Origin: Bacteroidota bacterium
GTDB taxonomy: Bacteria > Bacteroidota > Bacteroidia > Chitinophagales > Chitinophagaceae
Direction: 5' to 3'
Length of the DNA stretch: 64,000 bases
Assembly: GCA_947457075.1 (NCBI GenBank)
Contig: CANGUG010000007.1
Span: 62,001 to 126,000 of the forward strand
This document shows, piece after piece, positions 1 to 9,354 of the stretch (positions within the stretch are counted from its first letter, which is position 1; each line of letters starts with the position of its first letter). The notes below the pieces were generated by a model that did no database searches, was not told where the DNA came from, and worked only from the letters and a program-made list of their open reading frames with translations. Position numbers and translations under genes: made by a program.

Positions 1-1
1 A

Positions 2-244
2 CAAAAACAAAATCAACCTGTTGTTCAGTTTTTATGGAACAGGACAGCTGCCTCCTTTATGAAAATAGACTTTGACCATTATCAGCTAATGAAAAAGGCT
101 TTTATTGAAAGGATTAAGCAGTTTATAGGCTATCTACAAGCAAAACCCATGGTTTGCAAAAGCATCTATTTAGCCAGCTATTTTGGCGAAAAGGGGCCAA
201 AAGCTTGTGGAATATGTGACATTTGTACAAATACACACAATTAG
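2..244 (+). CDS. recQ: RecQ-family ATP-dependent DNA helicase, C-terminal fragment
   Basis: The reading frame is open from the first bases of the window, so the gene begins upstream; about 80 C-terminal residues are visible. They contain the zinc-binding end of the RecQ-C-terminal region: a Cys followed by the conserved YFGE segment and then CGxCDxC, matching the four-cysteine zinc module of RecQ helicases. The protein ends five residues after the last Cys, so a winged-helix and HRDC domain appear to be absent, as in the short RecQ form. RecQ unwinds recombination and stalled-fork intermediates. The ATG at 59 is internal and is not the start. The family assignment rests only on this tail. Confidence 0.8.
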   Translation, partial: QKQNQPVVQFLWNRTAASFMKIDFDHYQLMKKAFIERIKQFIGYLQAKPMVCKSIYLASYFGEKGPKACGICDICTNTHN

Positions 245-272
245 TTATTTTTAACAAAACATTGGAAACTTA

Positions 273-290
273 TTTTTCCCTTCGGAAAAA
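273..290. repeat. Small hairpin between the recQ-like gene and the response regulator
   Basis: TTTTTCC and GGAAAAA form a 7-bp stem around a 4-base loop. It sits 29 bases after the recQ-like stop. No T-tract follows on the plus strand, so a terminator role is uncertain. Confidence 0.35.
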
Positions 291-323
291 CAAATATCGT
301 TTCTTTACAAAAATGCAATCAAT

Positions 324-1022
324 ATGGAAGACAAGAAAAAATTTAAAGTGTTGTTATGTGAAGATGACAGCAATTTAGGATTGGTGTTAAAAAACTATTT
401 AGAGCTTGACGAATATGAAGTTACTTTAGAACGTGACGGCCGTTTAGGCTTGGCTGCATTCCAAAGAGAAAAATTTGACCTTTGTTTAATAGATGTAATG
501 ATGCCACATGTAGATGGATTCACATTGGCTGAAGAAATTCGAGATATTGATCCTGATGTACCTTTGTTTTTTATAAGCGCCAAAACTTTAAAAGAAGATA
601 TTATTCATGGCTATAAATTAGGCGCCGATGATTATATCACTAAGCCTTTTGATAGTGAAGTATTATTGTTAAAAATCAAAGCCATTATTAAGCGCAACGA
701 AGAGGACAATAAAATTAGCGACAACCAAGAATATGAGTTAGGCAAGTACCACTTTAATCCAAAATTACGCGAATTAAAGCACGCTGATACTATTCAGGTT
801 TTATCGCCAAAGGAAAATGAATTATTAAAAATGCTGGCTGAACACAAAAATGATTTATTGACTAGAGAAAAAGCATTAAAGAAAATTTGGGGAAGTGACA
901 CCTATTTTAACGGCCGAAGCATGGACGTTTATATTGCTAAGTTGAGAAAATTCCTAAAGGAAGATACTCAATTAGAAATTGTCAACATCCATGGAAATGG
1001 TTTTAGATTAGTTGAACACTAA
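324..1022 (+). CDS. OmpR/PhoB-family response regulator (RprY-like)
   Basis: The 232-residue protein has an N-terminal receiver domain and a C-terminal winged-helix DNA-binding domain. The receiver carries the acidic pair at residues 14-15, the phospho-acceptor Asp57 (in LIDVMMP), Ser85 and Lys107 (in ITKPFD). Residues ~135-230 form the OmpR-type effector domain. Such proteins bind promoter DNA when phosphorylated by a partner histidine kinase. No kinase gene is next to it: the neighbours are a recQ-like helicase and, convergently, ruvB. It resembles the RprY group of Bacteroidota, but the regulon cannot be told from sequence. A strong bidirectional terminator follows at 1036. Confidence 0.9.
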   Translation: MEDKKKFKVLLCEDDSNLGLVLKNYLELDEYEVTLERDGRLGLAAFQREKFDLCLIDVMMPHVDGFTLAEEIRDIDPDVPLFFISAKTLKEDIIHGYKLGADDYITKPFDSEVLLLKIKAIIKRNEEDNKISDNQEYELGKYHFNPKLRELKHADTIQVLSPKENELLKMLAEHKNDLLTREKALKKIWGSDTYFNGRSMDVYIAKLRKFLKEDTQLEIVNIHGNGFRLVEH

Positions 1023-1035
1023 ATAAAAATTGAAT

Positions 1036-1070
1036 AAAAAAAAGCGCATCATTTACGATGCGCTTTTTTT
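1036..1070. terminator. Bidirectional intrinsic terminator between response regulator and ruvB
   Basis: GCGCATC (1044-1050) pairs with GATGCGC (1057-1063) around a 6-base loop. Eight A precede the stem and seven T follow it, so it can terminate transcription from both convergent genes. Confidence 0.9.
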
Positions 1071-1104
1071 ATGACTAACTCCTACCTAAGGAGCTTCATT
1101 TCAA

Positions 1105-2139
1105 TTATCGAAACAATTCAGGGTTATCGGTATTTCCACCGCGATGCTTTCCTAAATGTTCATAGGCTTTATAAGTTACCTCTCTTCCTCGAGGGGTTCT
1201 TTGTAAAAATCCCTCCTGAATTAAAAAAGGCTCATAGACTTCCTCAATTGTACCCGACTCTTCCCCTACAGCAGTGGCAATGGTAGAAATGCCTACAGGT
1301 CCCCCTTTAAACTTTTCAATAATGGCTAGTAAAATACGATTATCCATTTCGTCTAATCCGTGGTCATCTACATTCAATGCCTTTAATGCATGCTTTGTAA
1401 TACCAATATCCACAATGCCGTCATTGAGTACTTGTGCAAAATCGCGCACCCTTCTTAATAAGCCATTAGCAATACGGGGTGTTCCTCGACTTCGTCTTGA
1501 AATTTCACTAGCCGCTTCTGTATTAATATTGACATTTAAAATACCTGCGCTTCTTAAAATGATTTTCTCAATTACGGTGGCTGGATAATATTCCAAACGG
1601 GACTTAATGCCGAAACGGGATAATAAAGGTGCCGTTAACAAGCCACTTCTTGTGGTGGCCCCAACCAAGGTAAATGGGTTTAAATTAATTTGTATGCTTC
1701 TAGCGTTGGCGCCGCTATCAATCATGATGTCAATTTTATAATCCTCCATGGCCGCATATAAGTATTCTTCCACCACCGTGCTTAGCCGATGAATCTCATC
1801 GATAAATAAAACATCATTGGGCTCTAAACTGGTTAACAAGCCGGCAAGATCACTTGGTTTTTCAATTACAGGGCCTGATGTTTCCTTTATTTGCACCCCC
1901 ATTTCATTGGCAACTATTCTACTTAAAGTTGTTTTACCTAATCCTGGAGGGCCATGAAACAAAATATGATCCAATGCCTCTCCCCTTAGTTTGGCTGCCT
2001 TAATGAAAATGCTAATATTCTCAATCAACTGAGGTTGACCAGCGAAAGCATCTATTTCAGTGGGGCGAATACTATTTTCAAATTCACGATCCTGTGGATT
2101 TAAATTTAAAGGTGTAGTATCTAAATTAGGGTTAGACAT
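1105..2139 (-). CDS. ruvB: Holliday junction branch-migration DNA helicase RuvB
   Basis: RuvB is the AAA+ hexameric motor that, with RuvA, drives branch migration of Holliday junctions before RuvC cleavage. The 344-residue protein has the family's usual length. It shows Walker A GPPGLGKT at residues 63-70, Walker B VLFIDE at 110-115, a sensor segment containing GATTRSG, and the C-terminal winged-helix region with GREVT. The start is the ATG at 2139. ruvC lies about 11 kb away in this window and ruvA is not seen, so the genes are dispersed rather than in a ruvABC operon. A 73-base gap separates it from the convergently read terminus of the upstream peptidase gene. Confidence 0.97.
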   Translation of the reverse strand: MSNPNLDTTPLNLNPQDREFENSIRPTEIDAFAGQPQLIENISIFIKAAKLRGEALDHILFHGPPGLGKTTLSRIVANEMGVQIKETSGPVIEKPSDLAGLLTSLEPNDVLFIDEIHRLSTVVEEYLYAAMEDYKIDIMIDSGANARSIQINLNPFTLVGATTRSGLLTAPLLSRFGIKSRLEYYPATVIEKIILRSAGILNVNINTEAASEISRRSRGTPRIANGLLRRVRDFAQVLNDGIVDIGITKHALKALNVDDHGLDEMDNRILLAIIEKFKGGPVGISTIATAVGEESGTIEEVYEPFLIQEGFLQRTPRGREVTYKAYEHLGKHRGGNTDNPELFR

Positions 2140-2212
2140 GTATGTTATTTGTTAATTTGATGCTGCTATTGTATTGCTTTCAATTCACATAGGATATAAA
2201 TATTGTTCACGG

Positions 2213-4321
2213 CTATTTAGCAGCAGTAAATGGCTTTTCTAATAAATATTTATAAATGAATTTACTCTTTAATTCATTAAAATGTTTTCCTTTAGCACCG
2301 CCCCAGCCATGTCTTCCGCCAGGATACAACATAAATTCAACATCTTTCCCATTTTCTTGCAATGCACTCAATAACTGTATTGAATTTTGCATATGCACGT
2401 TGTCATCCATTGTGCCATGCACCAATTGCAAAACGCCTTTGTAGTTTTTAATATGCGTCATTACATTACTTGATTGATACCCCTCTGGATTTTCCTTTTG
2501 TGTATCCATGAATCTTTCTGTATAATGAGAGTCATATAATTCCCAAGCGGTAACACTACCACCGGCCATTGCATGGGTAAATACTTCTGCTCCATAAGTT
2601 AATGCATAAGCACTCATATAGCCACCATAGCTAAATCCAGTCATTGCAATTTTTTTAGGATCCGCGCTTCCATTGGCAATAAACCATTTTGCCATGGTCA
2701 TATAATCCTGCATTTCCCAGTAACCCAAGTTGCGGTACATATAATTAACCCCTTCCTTTCCAAAATGGCCACTTGCTCGATGGTCAAAAGCAACCTGAAT
2801 TAAACCTTCCTTCGCCCATTGCTCTTTACTTGCAGGATTACTCCATGTATCCATCACAGTACCCGCATTAGGACCACCGTATATACTTACCAATAATGGA
2901 TACTTTTTATTGGGATCCATATTTTTAGGCCAGGTAACTAAAGCAGGCAATTCATATAATCCATCTGCACTCTTAATACGAATTAATTCAGTTTTAGCAA
3001 AAGCAGCGGGATTAAATGCACTATCCACTGCAGTGCCAAGTGTTTCCACTTTAGGCTCCCCTTTTTTAGGAATTTCAATAACTGATAAAGCCGTTGGCGT
3101 GGATACATTACTATATACTGCTGCAAAATGCTTCGCATCAGGTGCTAAATAAACTTGACTGTAATTGAAATTTCCAGTAGATAACCTTTTGAAATTTTTT
3201 CCATCAAAACCAATGCTATAAAAATCAACACGCGCTGTGTTTTCATTGCCACGTGCAGTGAAATAAATTGTTTTAGTTTTTTCATCAATTAATTTAATAC
3301 CTGTTACCGTGTACTTTCCATTGGTAATAGCATTAATTAATTGACCATTCATATCATATAAATACAATTGATTCCATCCACTTGCATCAGACTGTGCGAT
3401 ATAGCCTTTGTTATTCGCTAAAAAATTGATTCTACCACTCACGCGGTCTTCTAAATCAATCCAGGTTTTTTGATACTCTTTGTACACTTCCTTCTTGGCA
3501 CCTGAAGCCATATCTAATTCGTAAATTTTTAAATTATTTTGACCACGATCCATCCATGAAAGCCACATAGTGTTATTGTTGGGGTTCCAAATTGGCCACC
3601 CAAAATATTGGTCCTCTTGCTCATTAAATGCAGCCCAAGTAATAGCACCTCCTGTTGGTGCAGCCCATCCAATTTTTACCGTTGGATTAGGATCCCCTAC
3701 TTTTGGATACCTTGTTTCTTCCACAAAACCATGTTGCCCCTCGCTATTGTATATTGGGAACATAGGCACATTGCGCTCATCAAAACGCATAAAGGAAATA
3801 AACTTGCTGTCAGGACTCCACCAAAATGCACGGTACTGTGTTGGACGGCCAAAAATTTCTTCAAAATAAACCCAACTTGCATAACCATTTAAAATACCCT
3901 TAGTCGTTTCGTTAGTGATGGCAGTTTCTTTTTTATCTGCAATACGAACGGTATATAAATTATTGTTTTTAGTATAACCTACATATTTCCCATCAGGAGA
4001 AAGTGTTGGATTTTTTTCTTCAGCTGCATCAAAAGTTAATTGAGTTTCAACGCTATTTTCTTTTACATAAACATTGGCATTTTTAACGGATACCGACTTT
4101 TCTACACTAGCGACTGCAGCAGGTGCTACTGTATATTGCTTAGTAACAATATTATAAGCATACTCCTTAGCAGCTTTTTCACCATTTAATTTTGTATTAA
4201 CCACCAACTGGTTATTGTCAACCCAACGAACAAAACGTGGTAAATTATTTTGTGGCATTTGTGCCAAAGTGGTTATGGCTAAAGTGGTAAATCCTACAAA
4301 TAAAACAATTGATTTTTTCAT
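2213..4321 (-). CDS. Dipeptidyl-peptidase IV-like serine peptidase (family S9B), exported
   Basis: The 702-residue protein begins with a signal peptide (MKKSIVLFVGF..., cleavage expected after the TLA at about residue 20). An eight-bladed beta-propeller domain (~30-440) is followed by an alpha/beta-hydrolase domain. The nucleophile is Ser564 in GFSYGGY; the acid is in the GTMDDN segment (Asp639/640) and the base is His671 in GGRHG. A Glu-Glu pair at 154-155 (VYFEEIF) matches the double-Glu that holds the substrate N-terminus in DPP-IV, which supports removal of N-terminal dipeptides rather than endopeptidase activity. It acts in the periplasm or at the cell surface, probably in peptide nutrition. 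It appears monocistronic, between leuS and ruvB. Substrate preference (X-Pro or X-Ala) is inferred from family. Confidence 0.92.
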   Translation of the reverse strand: MKKSIVLFVGFTTLAITTLAQMPQNNLPRFVRWVDNNQLVVNTKLNGEKAAKEYAYNIVTKQYTVAPAAVASVEKSVSVKNANVYVKENSVETQLTFDAAEEKNPTLSPDGKYVGYTKNNNLYTVRIADKKETAITNETTKGILNGYASWVYFEEIFGRPTQYRAFWWSPDSKFISFMRFDERNVPMFPIYNSEGQHGFVEETRYPKVGDPNPTVKIGWAAPTGGAITWAAFNEQEDQYFGWPIWNPNNNTMWLSWMDRGQNNLKIYELDMASGAKKEVYKEYQKTWIDLEDRVSGRINFLANNKGYIAQSDASGWNQLYLYDMNGQLINAITNGKYTVTGIKLIDEKTKTIYFTARGNENTARVDFYSIGFDGKNFKRLSTGNFNYSQVYLAPDAKHFAAVYSNVSTPTALSVIEIPKKGEPKVETLGTAVDSAFNPAAFAKTELIRIKSADGLYELPALVTWPKNMDPNKKYPLLVSIYGGPNAGTVMDTWSNPASKEQWAKEGLIQVAFDHRASGHFGKEGVNYMYRNLGYWEMQDYMTMAKWFIANGSADPKKIAMTGFSYGGYMSAYALTYGAEVFTHAMAGGSVTAWELYDSHYTERFMDTQKENPEGYQSSNVMTHIKNYKGVLQLVHGTMDDNVHMQNSIQLLSALQENGKDVEFMLYPGGRHGWGGAKGKHFNELKSKFIYKYLLEKPFTAAK

Positions 4322-4376
4322 ATGACGTAATTGGTAATTGAATAGTTGAATTGATAAATTTATAAATACTTTTTAA

Positions 4377-7127
4377 TTAAATGACAATATTGATCATTTT
4401 GCCTTTAACGAAAATGAGTTTTTTCACCGGCTTATCTTCCACCCATTTTTGAACCGTTGCATTGCTTAATACTATTTCACGCACCTGCTCCTCAGTGGCA
4501 TCGAGTGCAATGGAAATATTGGCCCTTACCTTACCATTAATACTTACCGGATATTCCTTGGCTGTTTCCAATACATATTGAGGGTCAAATACAGGATAAC
4601 TGGCATCTACAATAAAACCGGTATTCCCTAGTGCGCTCCATAACTCTTCGGCAAAATGCGGTGCATAAGGCGTTATCAAAATAAGTACTTGCTCTAATAT
4701 TGCTTTTTTATGACAGCCCGAATCATACAACTCATTAATACAAATCATGAATGTACTAATGGCAGTATTGAAACTATAGCGCTCTGTATCTTCTTCAATT
4801 TTCTTGATGGTCTTATGCAATATTTTTAATTCCTCTGCGGTTGGCGCTTCGTCCACCCAAACCTTCCCTTTCATTTCATCGAAACATAAACGCCAAAACT
4901 TTTTAATAAATCGATGCACCCCTTCTATTCCTTTGGTATCCCATGGTTTACTTTGTTCTACTGGACCCAGGAACATTTCATACATTCTAAAAGTATCCGC
5001 GCCATATTTTTGCACTAAATCGTCTGGGTTGACCGTATTAAATTTTGATTTAGACATTTTTTCTACTTCAACACCACAGATATATTTGCCGTCTTCTAAA
5101 ATAAACTCCGCTTTCGCGTAATCGGGTTTCCATTTTGTAAAAGCTGCAGTGTCTAATTCTACCCCATCCACCATATTCACATCCACATGCAATTGATCTA
5201 CTTCATGGGCGCCAATCAAACCTGCAGAAACAAAAGTTTGTGTTCCTCTTTTGCGATATACAAAACGAGAACTACCCTGGATCATACCTTGGTTTAATAG
5301 TTTTTTAAAAGGCTCATCAAATCCAATATGGCCTAAATCATACAAGACTTTCGTCCACATGCGACTATACAACAAATGTCCTACTGCATGCTCCGTACCT
5401 CCTATATATAAATCTACCTGACCCCAATAATCACTTGCTTTACGACTACAAAATTCATTGGTATTGCTTGGATCCATATAACGTAAAAAGTACCAGCTAC
5501 TCCCAGCATAACCAGGCATAGTATTGGTCTCATAATGGTTGGTTTTCCATAATTTAATATTGGCTAGTGGCCCTTCCCCTTCCGGACCCGGTCCATAATG
5601 ATCTACATCAGGCAATAATAAAGGCAGTTCATTTTCCGATAAAGGATAGGCAATGCCATTTATCCATTTTATAGGGAATGGCTCACCCCAATACCTTTGT
5701 CTACTAAAAGCAGCGTCGCGCATTTTATAATTCACTTTACGCTTGCCAATACCCATTTCTTCGATCTTATCATTCACTATAGAAATAGCCTCCTTTTGTA
5801 TAATTCCATTTAAAAAATCACTATTGGTTAATTTTGCCTCTTTGGTTGGATTAGCTTCCTTACCATCAAATGCCTCCCCAATAATATTAGTAATAGGAAT
5901 ATTAAAATGTTGTGCAAATTTAAAGTCACGATCATCTCCACAGGGTACCGCCATAATCGCACCGGTACCATATCCAGCTAATACATATTCTGAAATCCAA
6001 ATAGGCACTAATTTTTGGTTAAACGGATTCACCACATAAGCACCGGTGAAACACCCTGTAATTTTTTTCTCTGCCATACGCTCCCGCTCACTTCTGCTTT
6101 TTACATAAGCTATGTATTCCTCTACGGCTGCTTTATGTGAGGCGGGGGTAATGCTTTCAATTAATGCATGCTCAGGAGCAACCACCATAAAATCTACCCC
6201 AAAAACAGTATCAGGGCGGGTTGTGTAAACCCTTAAACTTGCATCATGACCATTTACTTTAAAATCAATTTCAGCGCCAAAACTTTTACCAATCCAGTTG
6301 GACTGCATTTCCTTCATGGCATCACTAAATTGAATCGTATCCAAACTTGACAATAACCTATCTGCATATTCGGTGATACGCAAATACCATTGTCTTAATT
6401 TTTTCTTTTCTACAGGATGGCCACCTCTTTCACTGAAACCATTAATCACTTCATCATTTGCAAGCACTGTGCCCAAAGCTTCACACCAATTCACTTCGCC
6501 ATAGCCACAAAAAGCCAAGCGATACTGCATTAAAATAGCTTGTTGCTCTTTTTCACTATATCCTTTCCAAGTGGTAGCATCAAATTGAACATTTGCATCA
6601 GCAGGACAAACTTGATTTTTATTCCCCTCTTTTTCAAATACAACAATTAAGTCTTCGATAGGCTTTGCTTTTTGAGCATTACGATCATAATAGCTATTAA
6701 ATAATTGTAAGAAAATCCATTGGGTCCATTTATAATAGGAGGCATCGCAGGTTCTTACTTCTCTATCCCAATCATAACTAAAACCAATATTGTCTAATTG
6801 CTTTCTAAAATTATCAATATTGCCATGCGTACTTTTTGAAGGATGCACCCCATGCTCAATCGCATATTGCTCGGCAGGTAAACCAAACGCATCATATCCC
6901 ATAGGATGCAAAACATTAAACCCCTTTAGGCGCTTAAAACGACTGTAAATATCTGAAGCAATATAGCCCAATGGATGCCCTACATGCAAACCTGCCCCAC
7001 TTGGATAAGGGAACATATCCAAAACATAACATTTGGGTTTGGTGCTATCATTACTTACTTGATAGGCTTTCTTTAATTTCCAGGCTTCCTGCCATTTTTT
7101 CTCAATATTGCCAAATTGATATTCCAT
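4377..7127 (-). CDS. leuS: Leucine-tRNA ligase
   Basis: LeuRS charges tRNA-Leu in the cytoplasm. The 916-residue class I synthetase has the HIGH-type motif as HVGH (residues 48-51) and the KMSKS loop at 690-694. The CP1 editing domain shows TTRPDTVFG (302-310) and GTGAIMAVP with the downstream Asp-Asp-Arg-Asp (387-401), so post-transfer editing should be active. A zinc/leucine-specific insertion region and a C-terminal anticodon-binding part are present. The start is the only reasonable ATG and gives the usual length for Bacteroidota. It is divergent from ftsX across a 162-base gap that contains the ftsX promoter. Confidence 0.98.
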   Translation of the reverse strand: MEYQFGNIEKKWQEAWKLKKAYQVSNDSTKPKCYVLDMFPYPSGAGLHVGHPLGYIASDIYSRFKRLKGFNVLHPMGYDAFGLPAEQYAIEHGVHPSKSTHGNIDNFRKQLDNIGFSYDWDREVRTCDASYYKWTQWIFLQLFNSYYDRNAQKAKPIEDLIVVFEKEGNKNQVCPADANVQFDATTWKGYSEKEQQAILMQYRLAFCGYGEVNWCEALGTVLANDEVINGFSERGGHPVEKKKLRQWYLRITEYADRLLSSLDTIQFSDAMKEMQSNWIGKSFGAEIDFKVNGHDASLRVYTTRPDTVFGVDFMVVAPEHALIESITPASHKAAVEEYIAYVKSRSERERMAEKKITGCFTGAYVVNPFNQKLVPIWISEYVLAGYGTGAIMAVPCGDDRDFKFAQHFNIPITNIIGEAFDGKEANPTKEAKLTNSDFLNGIIQKEAISIVNDKIEEMGIGKRKVNYKMRDAAFSRQRYWGEPFPIKWINGIAYPLSENELPLLLPDVDHYGPGPEGEGPLANIKLWKTNHYETNTMPGYAGSSWYFLRYMDPSNTNEFCSRKASDYWGQVDLYIGGTEHAVGHLLYSRMWTKVLYDLGHIGFDEPFKKLLNQGMIQGSSRFVYRKRGTQTFVSAGLIGAHEVDQLHVDVNMVDGVELDTAAFTKWKPDYAKAEFILEDGKYICGVEVEKMSKSKFNTVNPDDLVQKYGADTFRMYEMFLGPVEQSKPWDTKGIEGVHRFIKKFWRLCFDEMKGKVWVDEAPTAEELKILHKTIKKIEEDTERYSFNTAISTFMICINELYDSGCHKKAILEQVLILITPYAPHFAEELWSALGNTGFIVDASYPVFDPQYVLETAKEYPVSINGKVRANISIALDATEEQVREIVLSNATVQKWVEDKPVKKLIFVKGKMINIVI

Positions 7128-7198
7128 CTTCGATTATACTTAAAAAATAGGTAATTATTCAGTTTTGAGCGAACCCTCCCTTTTTTGCCCTATTTCGG

Positions 7199-7211
7199 GT
7201 CAAAAATTGAC
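7199..7211. repeat. Palindrome in the leuS/ftsX divergent gap
   Basis: GTCAA and TTGAC form a perfect 5-bp dyad around AAA. It is placed between two divergent genes, where an operator would be expected, but no factor can be assigned. Confidence 0.3.
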
Positions 7212-7255
7212 ATAATTCAGCCTATGCAAATGTAAGTCATTAGCGTTCAAAACCG

Positions 7256-7263
7256 TACATTTG
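7256..7263 (+). promoter_or_regulatory. Promoter -7 element for ftsX
   Basis: TACATTTG matches the Bacteroidota -7 consensus TAnnTTTG in all fixed positions. It ends 26 bases before the ftsX ATG. No clear -33 TTTG is seen. Confidence 0.6.
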
Positions 7264-7289
7264 TAAAGTGAACAAAAAAAATTAATGCT

Positions 7290-8165
7290 ATGGCAGGAAA
7301 TGGAACTGGTTCTTTAAAACGTAGTAAGCCCAACTATATATACAGCATCATTGGGGTAGCCATTGTTTTGTTTATTATGGGTATCATGGGTTGGCTATTC
7401 ATTAATCTTCATACCATTGGGGATAATTTTAAAGAAGATATCAGGATCAGTGTTTATTTGAAAACGGCGGACAAAAATACCGTGAATTCAATACAACAAT
7501 TTATTGCTTCAAAGCCTTATGCCAAGAACGTTGAGTACGTTAGTAAGGAAAAAGCAAAAGCTATTTGGAATAAAGAAAATAATGAAGATTGGGCTCAAAT
7601 TTTAGATATTAACCCATTGCCTGAAAGTGTTGACTTTTTCGCAAAAGCAAAGTATGTAAATACAGATAGTCTTTCAAAAATTACTACCACCATTCAAAAC
7701 CAGTTCAAAAATGATGTAGCGGATATTCAATATCCAAAAAGTTTAGTGACCAACCTAAATGAACGTGCTACAAAAATTGGTTTAATTTTTTTGGTGCTAT
7801 CCATCATTCTTTGTGTGATTGTCATTATCAGTATTGACAATACCATTCGCTTGGCCATGTTTAGCAATCGTTTTTTAATTAAAACAATGCAAATGGTGGG
7901 CGCAACACGTGGATTCATCTCCAAGCCTTTATTAGTAAGGGCATTGTTAAATGGCTTGGGCAGTGCGTTTATTGCCATTTTTTTACTGTTTGGTTTAATT
8001 GAATGGGCAAGCACACAGTTTCCTCAAATTAAAAATTTACAGGGTATCAAGTCAAGTATTTTATTATTTGGAGGACTGATTATTGTTGGAGTAGGTATTT
8101 CCGTATTGAGTACCTATCGCAGCGTGTTAAAATATTTAAAAATGAAACTTGACGATTTATACTAA
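7290..8165 (+). CDS. ftsX: Cell division protein FtsX (permease-like)
   Basis: FtsX is the membrane partner of the ATPase FtsE and transmits ATP hydrolysis to periplasmic peptidoglycan hydrolases during division. The 291-residue protein has the family layout: a short cytoplasmic N-tail, TM1 at ~18-38, a ~120-residue periplasmic domain, and three further TM segments at ~163-183, ~217-237 and ~256-275. The MVGAT motif at 202-206 is in the usual cytoplasmic loop. ftsE is not next to it. It is followed by DUF3098 and uppP, a neighbourhood often seen in Bacteroidota and consistent with cell-wall work. A perfect -7 element lies just upstream. Confidence 0.93.
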   Translation: MAGNGTGSLKRSKPNYIYSIIGVAIVLFIMGIMGWLFINLHTIGDNFKEDIRISVYLKTADKNTVNSIQQFIASKPYAKNVEYVSKEKAKAIWNKENNEDWAQILDINPLPESVDFFAKAKYVNTDSLSKITTTIQNQFKNDVADIQYPKSLVTNLNERATKIGLIFLVLSIILCVIVIISIDNTIRLAMFSNRFLIKTMQMVGATRGFISKPLLVRALLNGLGSAFIAIFLLFGLIEWASTQFPQIKNLQGIKSSILLFGGLIIVGVGISVLSTYRSVLKYLKMKLDDLY

Positions 8166-8204
8166 AATTATTATCACTAAATTTAACTTTCAAAATTCAA
8201 CTAT

Positions 8205-8441
8205 ATGAGCCAAAATGAAACCAAATCACCTGCCTTGTTTAATAAATCCAACTACTTATGGATGTTAATTGGCGGTGCTTTAATATTAATTGGTATGTTG
8301 TTAATGGCAGGTGGGAAAAGCGCAGATCCAAATGTATTTAATCCTAATGAAGTGTATAGTTTTAACCGTATAACACTTGCGCCTATTGTAATTATTGCTG
8401 GATTTATCGTTGAGATTTACGCTATTTTCAAAAAATCTTAA
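8205..8441 (+). CDS. DUF3098 family small membrane protein
   Basis: This 78-residue protein has two hydrophobic segments (~17-36 and ~55-75) around a short hydrophilic loop containing NPNEVYSFNR. That pattern fits the Bacteroidota family DUF3098, whose function is unknown. It lies 39 bases after ftsX and is followed by a strong hairpin terminator, then uppP. The constant position between ftsX and uppP suggests a role in envelope growth, but this is guilt by association only. Confidence 0.85.
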   Translation: MSQNETKSPALFNKSNYLWMLIGGALILIGMLLMAGGKSADPNVFNPNEVYSFNRITLAPIVIIAGFIVEIYAIFKKS

Positions 8442-8463
8442 TCAACACCCTATTTTACCTATC

Positions 8464-8490
8464 AAGCGATGACTACCTCATCGCTTTTTT
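8464..8490 (+). terminator. Intrinsic terminator between DUF3098 and uppP
   Basis: AAGCGATGA (8464-8472) pairs perfectly with TCATCGCTT (8478-8486) around a 5-base loop. T residues continue to 8490. It ends only 24 bases before the uppP GTG, so uppP needs either read-through or a promoter in those few bases. Confidence 0.85.
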
Positions 8491-8514
8491 ATTAAATGAT
8501 ATAATTTATATTCC

Positions 8515-9309
8515 GTGAATACATTTCAGTCCATTATCATTGCCATTATCGAAGGCTTAACTGAATTTTTACCCATATCAAGTACTGCTCACATGAGTTT
8601 TGCCAATCCATTATTGGGGATTGACCACCATGATCCTTTTGTACAACTTTTTGAAATTGTCATTCAATTGGCAGCTATTGCAACAGTCGTAGTTATTTAC
8701 TATAAGCAGTTTTTTGATTTTAAAAATATCAGCTTTTACTTAAAATTAATGGTGGCAGTAATTCCTGCGTTAATTTTTGGTGCGCTGTTAAAAAAGCATA
8801 TTGACGCTGCCTTGGGTAATTTAATGGTAATGGCAATTGTGATGATTATAGGGGGTGTTGTATTATTGTTTATAGATAAATTGTTTTCCAACAATCAACA
8901 GGCGCCAAAGGAATTATCCTACAAACAATCCCTTATCGTGGGTTGTTTTCAAGTGCTATCCATTTTATTTCCAGGGTTAAGTCGCAGTGCAGCAACCATC
9001 ATTGGAGGTATGAGTCAACAGTTAAGTAGAAAAACAGCGGCTGAGTTTTCCTTTTTTTTAGCAGTCCCTACCATGTTGGCTGCTTCTGCAAAAAGTACAT
9101 TAGACGTTTACCAAGACAACCCTGAAGTTTTTACTAGTACTAATTTAACCACACTGCTTATTGGAGGATTGGTTGCCTTTGTGGTAGCCCTTTTTACAGT
9201 TAAATTTTTCATTGGATTTGTCCAAAAAAAGGGATTTGCATTGTTTGGTTGGTACCGTATTGCCCTTGGTAGCATTATCATTGTTTTATTGATAACGAAG
9301 ATTATATAG
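8515..9309 (+). CDS. uppP: Undecaprenyl-diphosphatase UppP/BacA
   Basis: UppP removes one phosphate from undecaprenyl diphosphate and so recycles the lipid carrier of peptidoglycan synthesis; over-expression gives bacitracin resistance. The 264-residue integral membrane protein has both signature motifs: EGLTEFLPISSTAH at residues 13-26 and PGLSRSAATIIGG at 153-165, which includes the catalytic Arg157. About eight hydrophobic segments are visible. The start is GTG at 8515; the catalytic Glu-rich motif begins 12 residues later, so a later start would remove it. A terminator hairpin stands immediately upstream. Confidence 0.96.
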   Translation: MNTFQSIIIAIIEGLTEFLPISSTAHMSFANPLLGIDHHDPFVQLFEIVIQLAAIATVVVIYYKQFFDFKNISFYLKLMVAVIPALIFGALLKKHIDAALGNLMVMAIVMIIGGVVLLFIDKLFSNNQQAPKELSYKQSLIVGCFQVLSILFPGLSRSAATIIGGMSQQLSRKTAAEFSFFLAVPTMLAASAKSTLDVYQDNPEVFTSTNLTTLLIGGLVAFVVALFTVKFFIGFVQKKGFALFGWYRIALGSIIIVLLITKII

Positions 9310-9318
9310 CCGTTTTAC

Positions 9319-9350
9319 ATTTATTTGTATATTTAAGATTACAAATAAAT
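9319..9350. repeat. Perfect 11-bp inverted repeat just before the MFS transporter start
   Basis: ATTTATTTGTA (9319-9329) is the exact reverse complement of TACAAATAAAT (9340-9350), separated by 10 bases. It ends 4 bases before the ATG at 9355. It could be an operator, an mRNA hairpin over the start region, or a weak terminator of uppP. Confidence 0.6.
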
Positions 9351-9354
9351 TACT

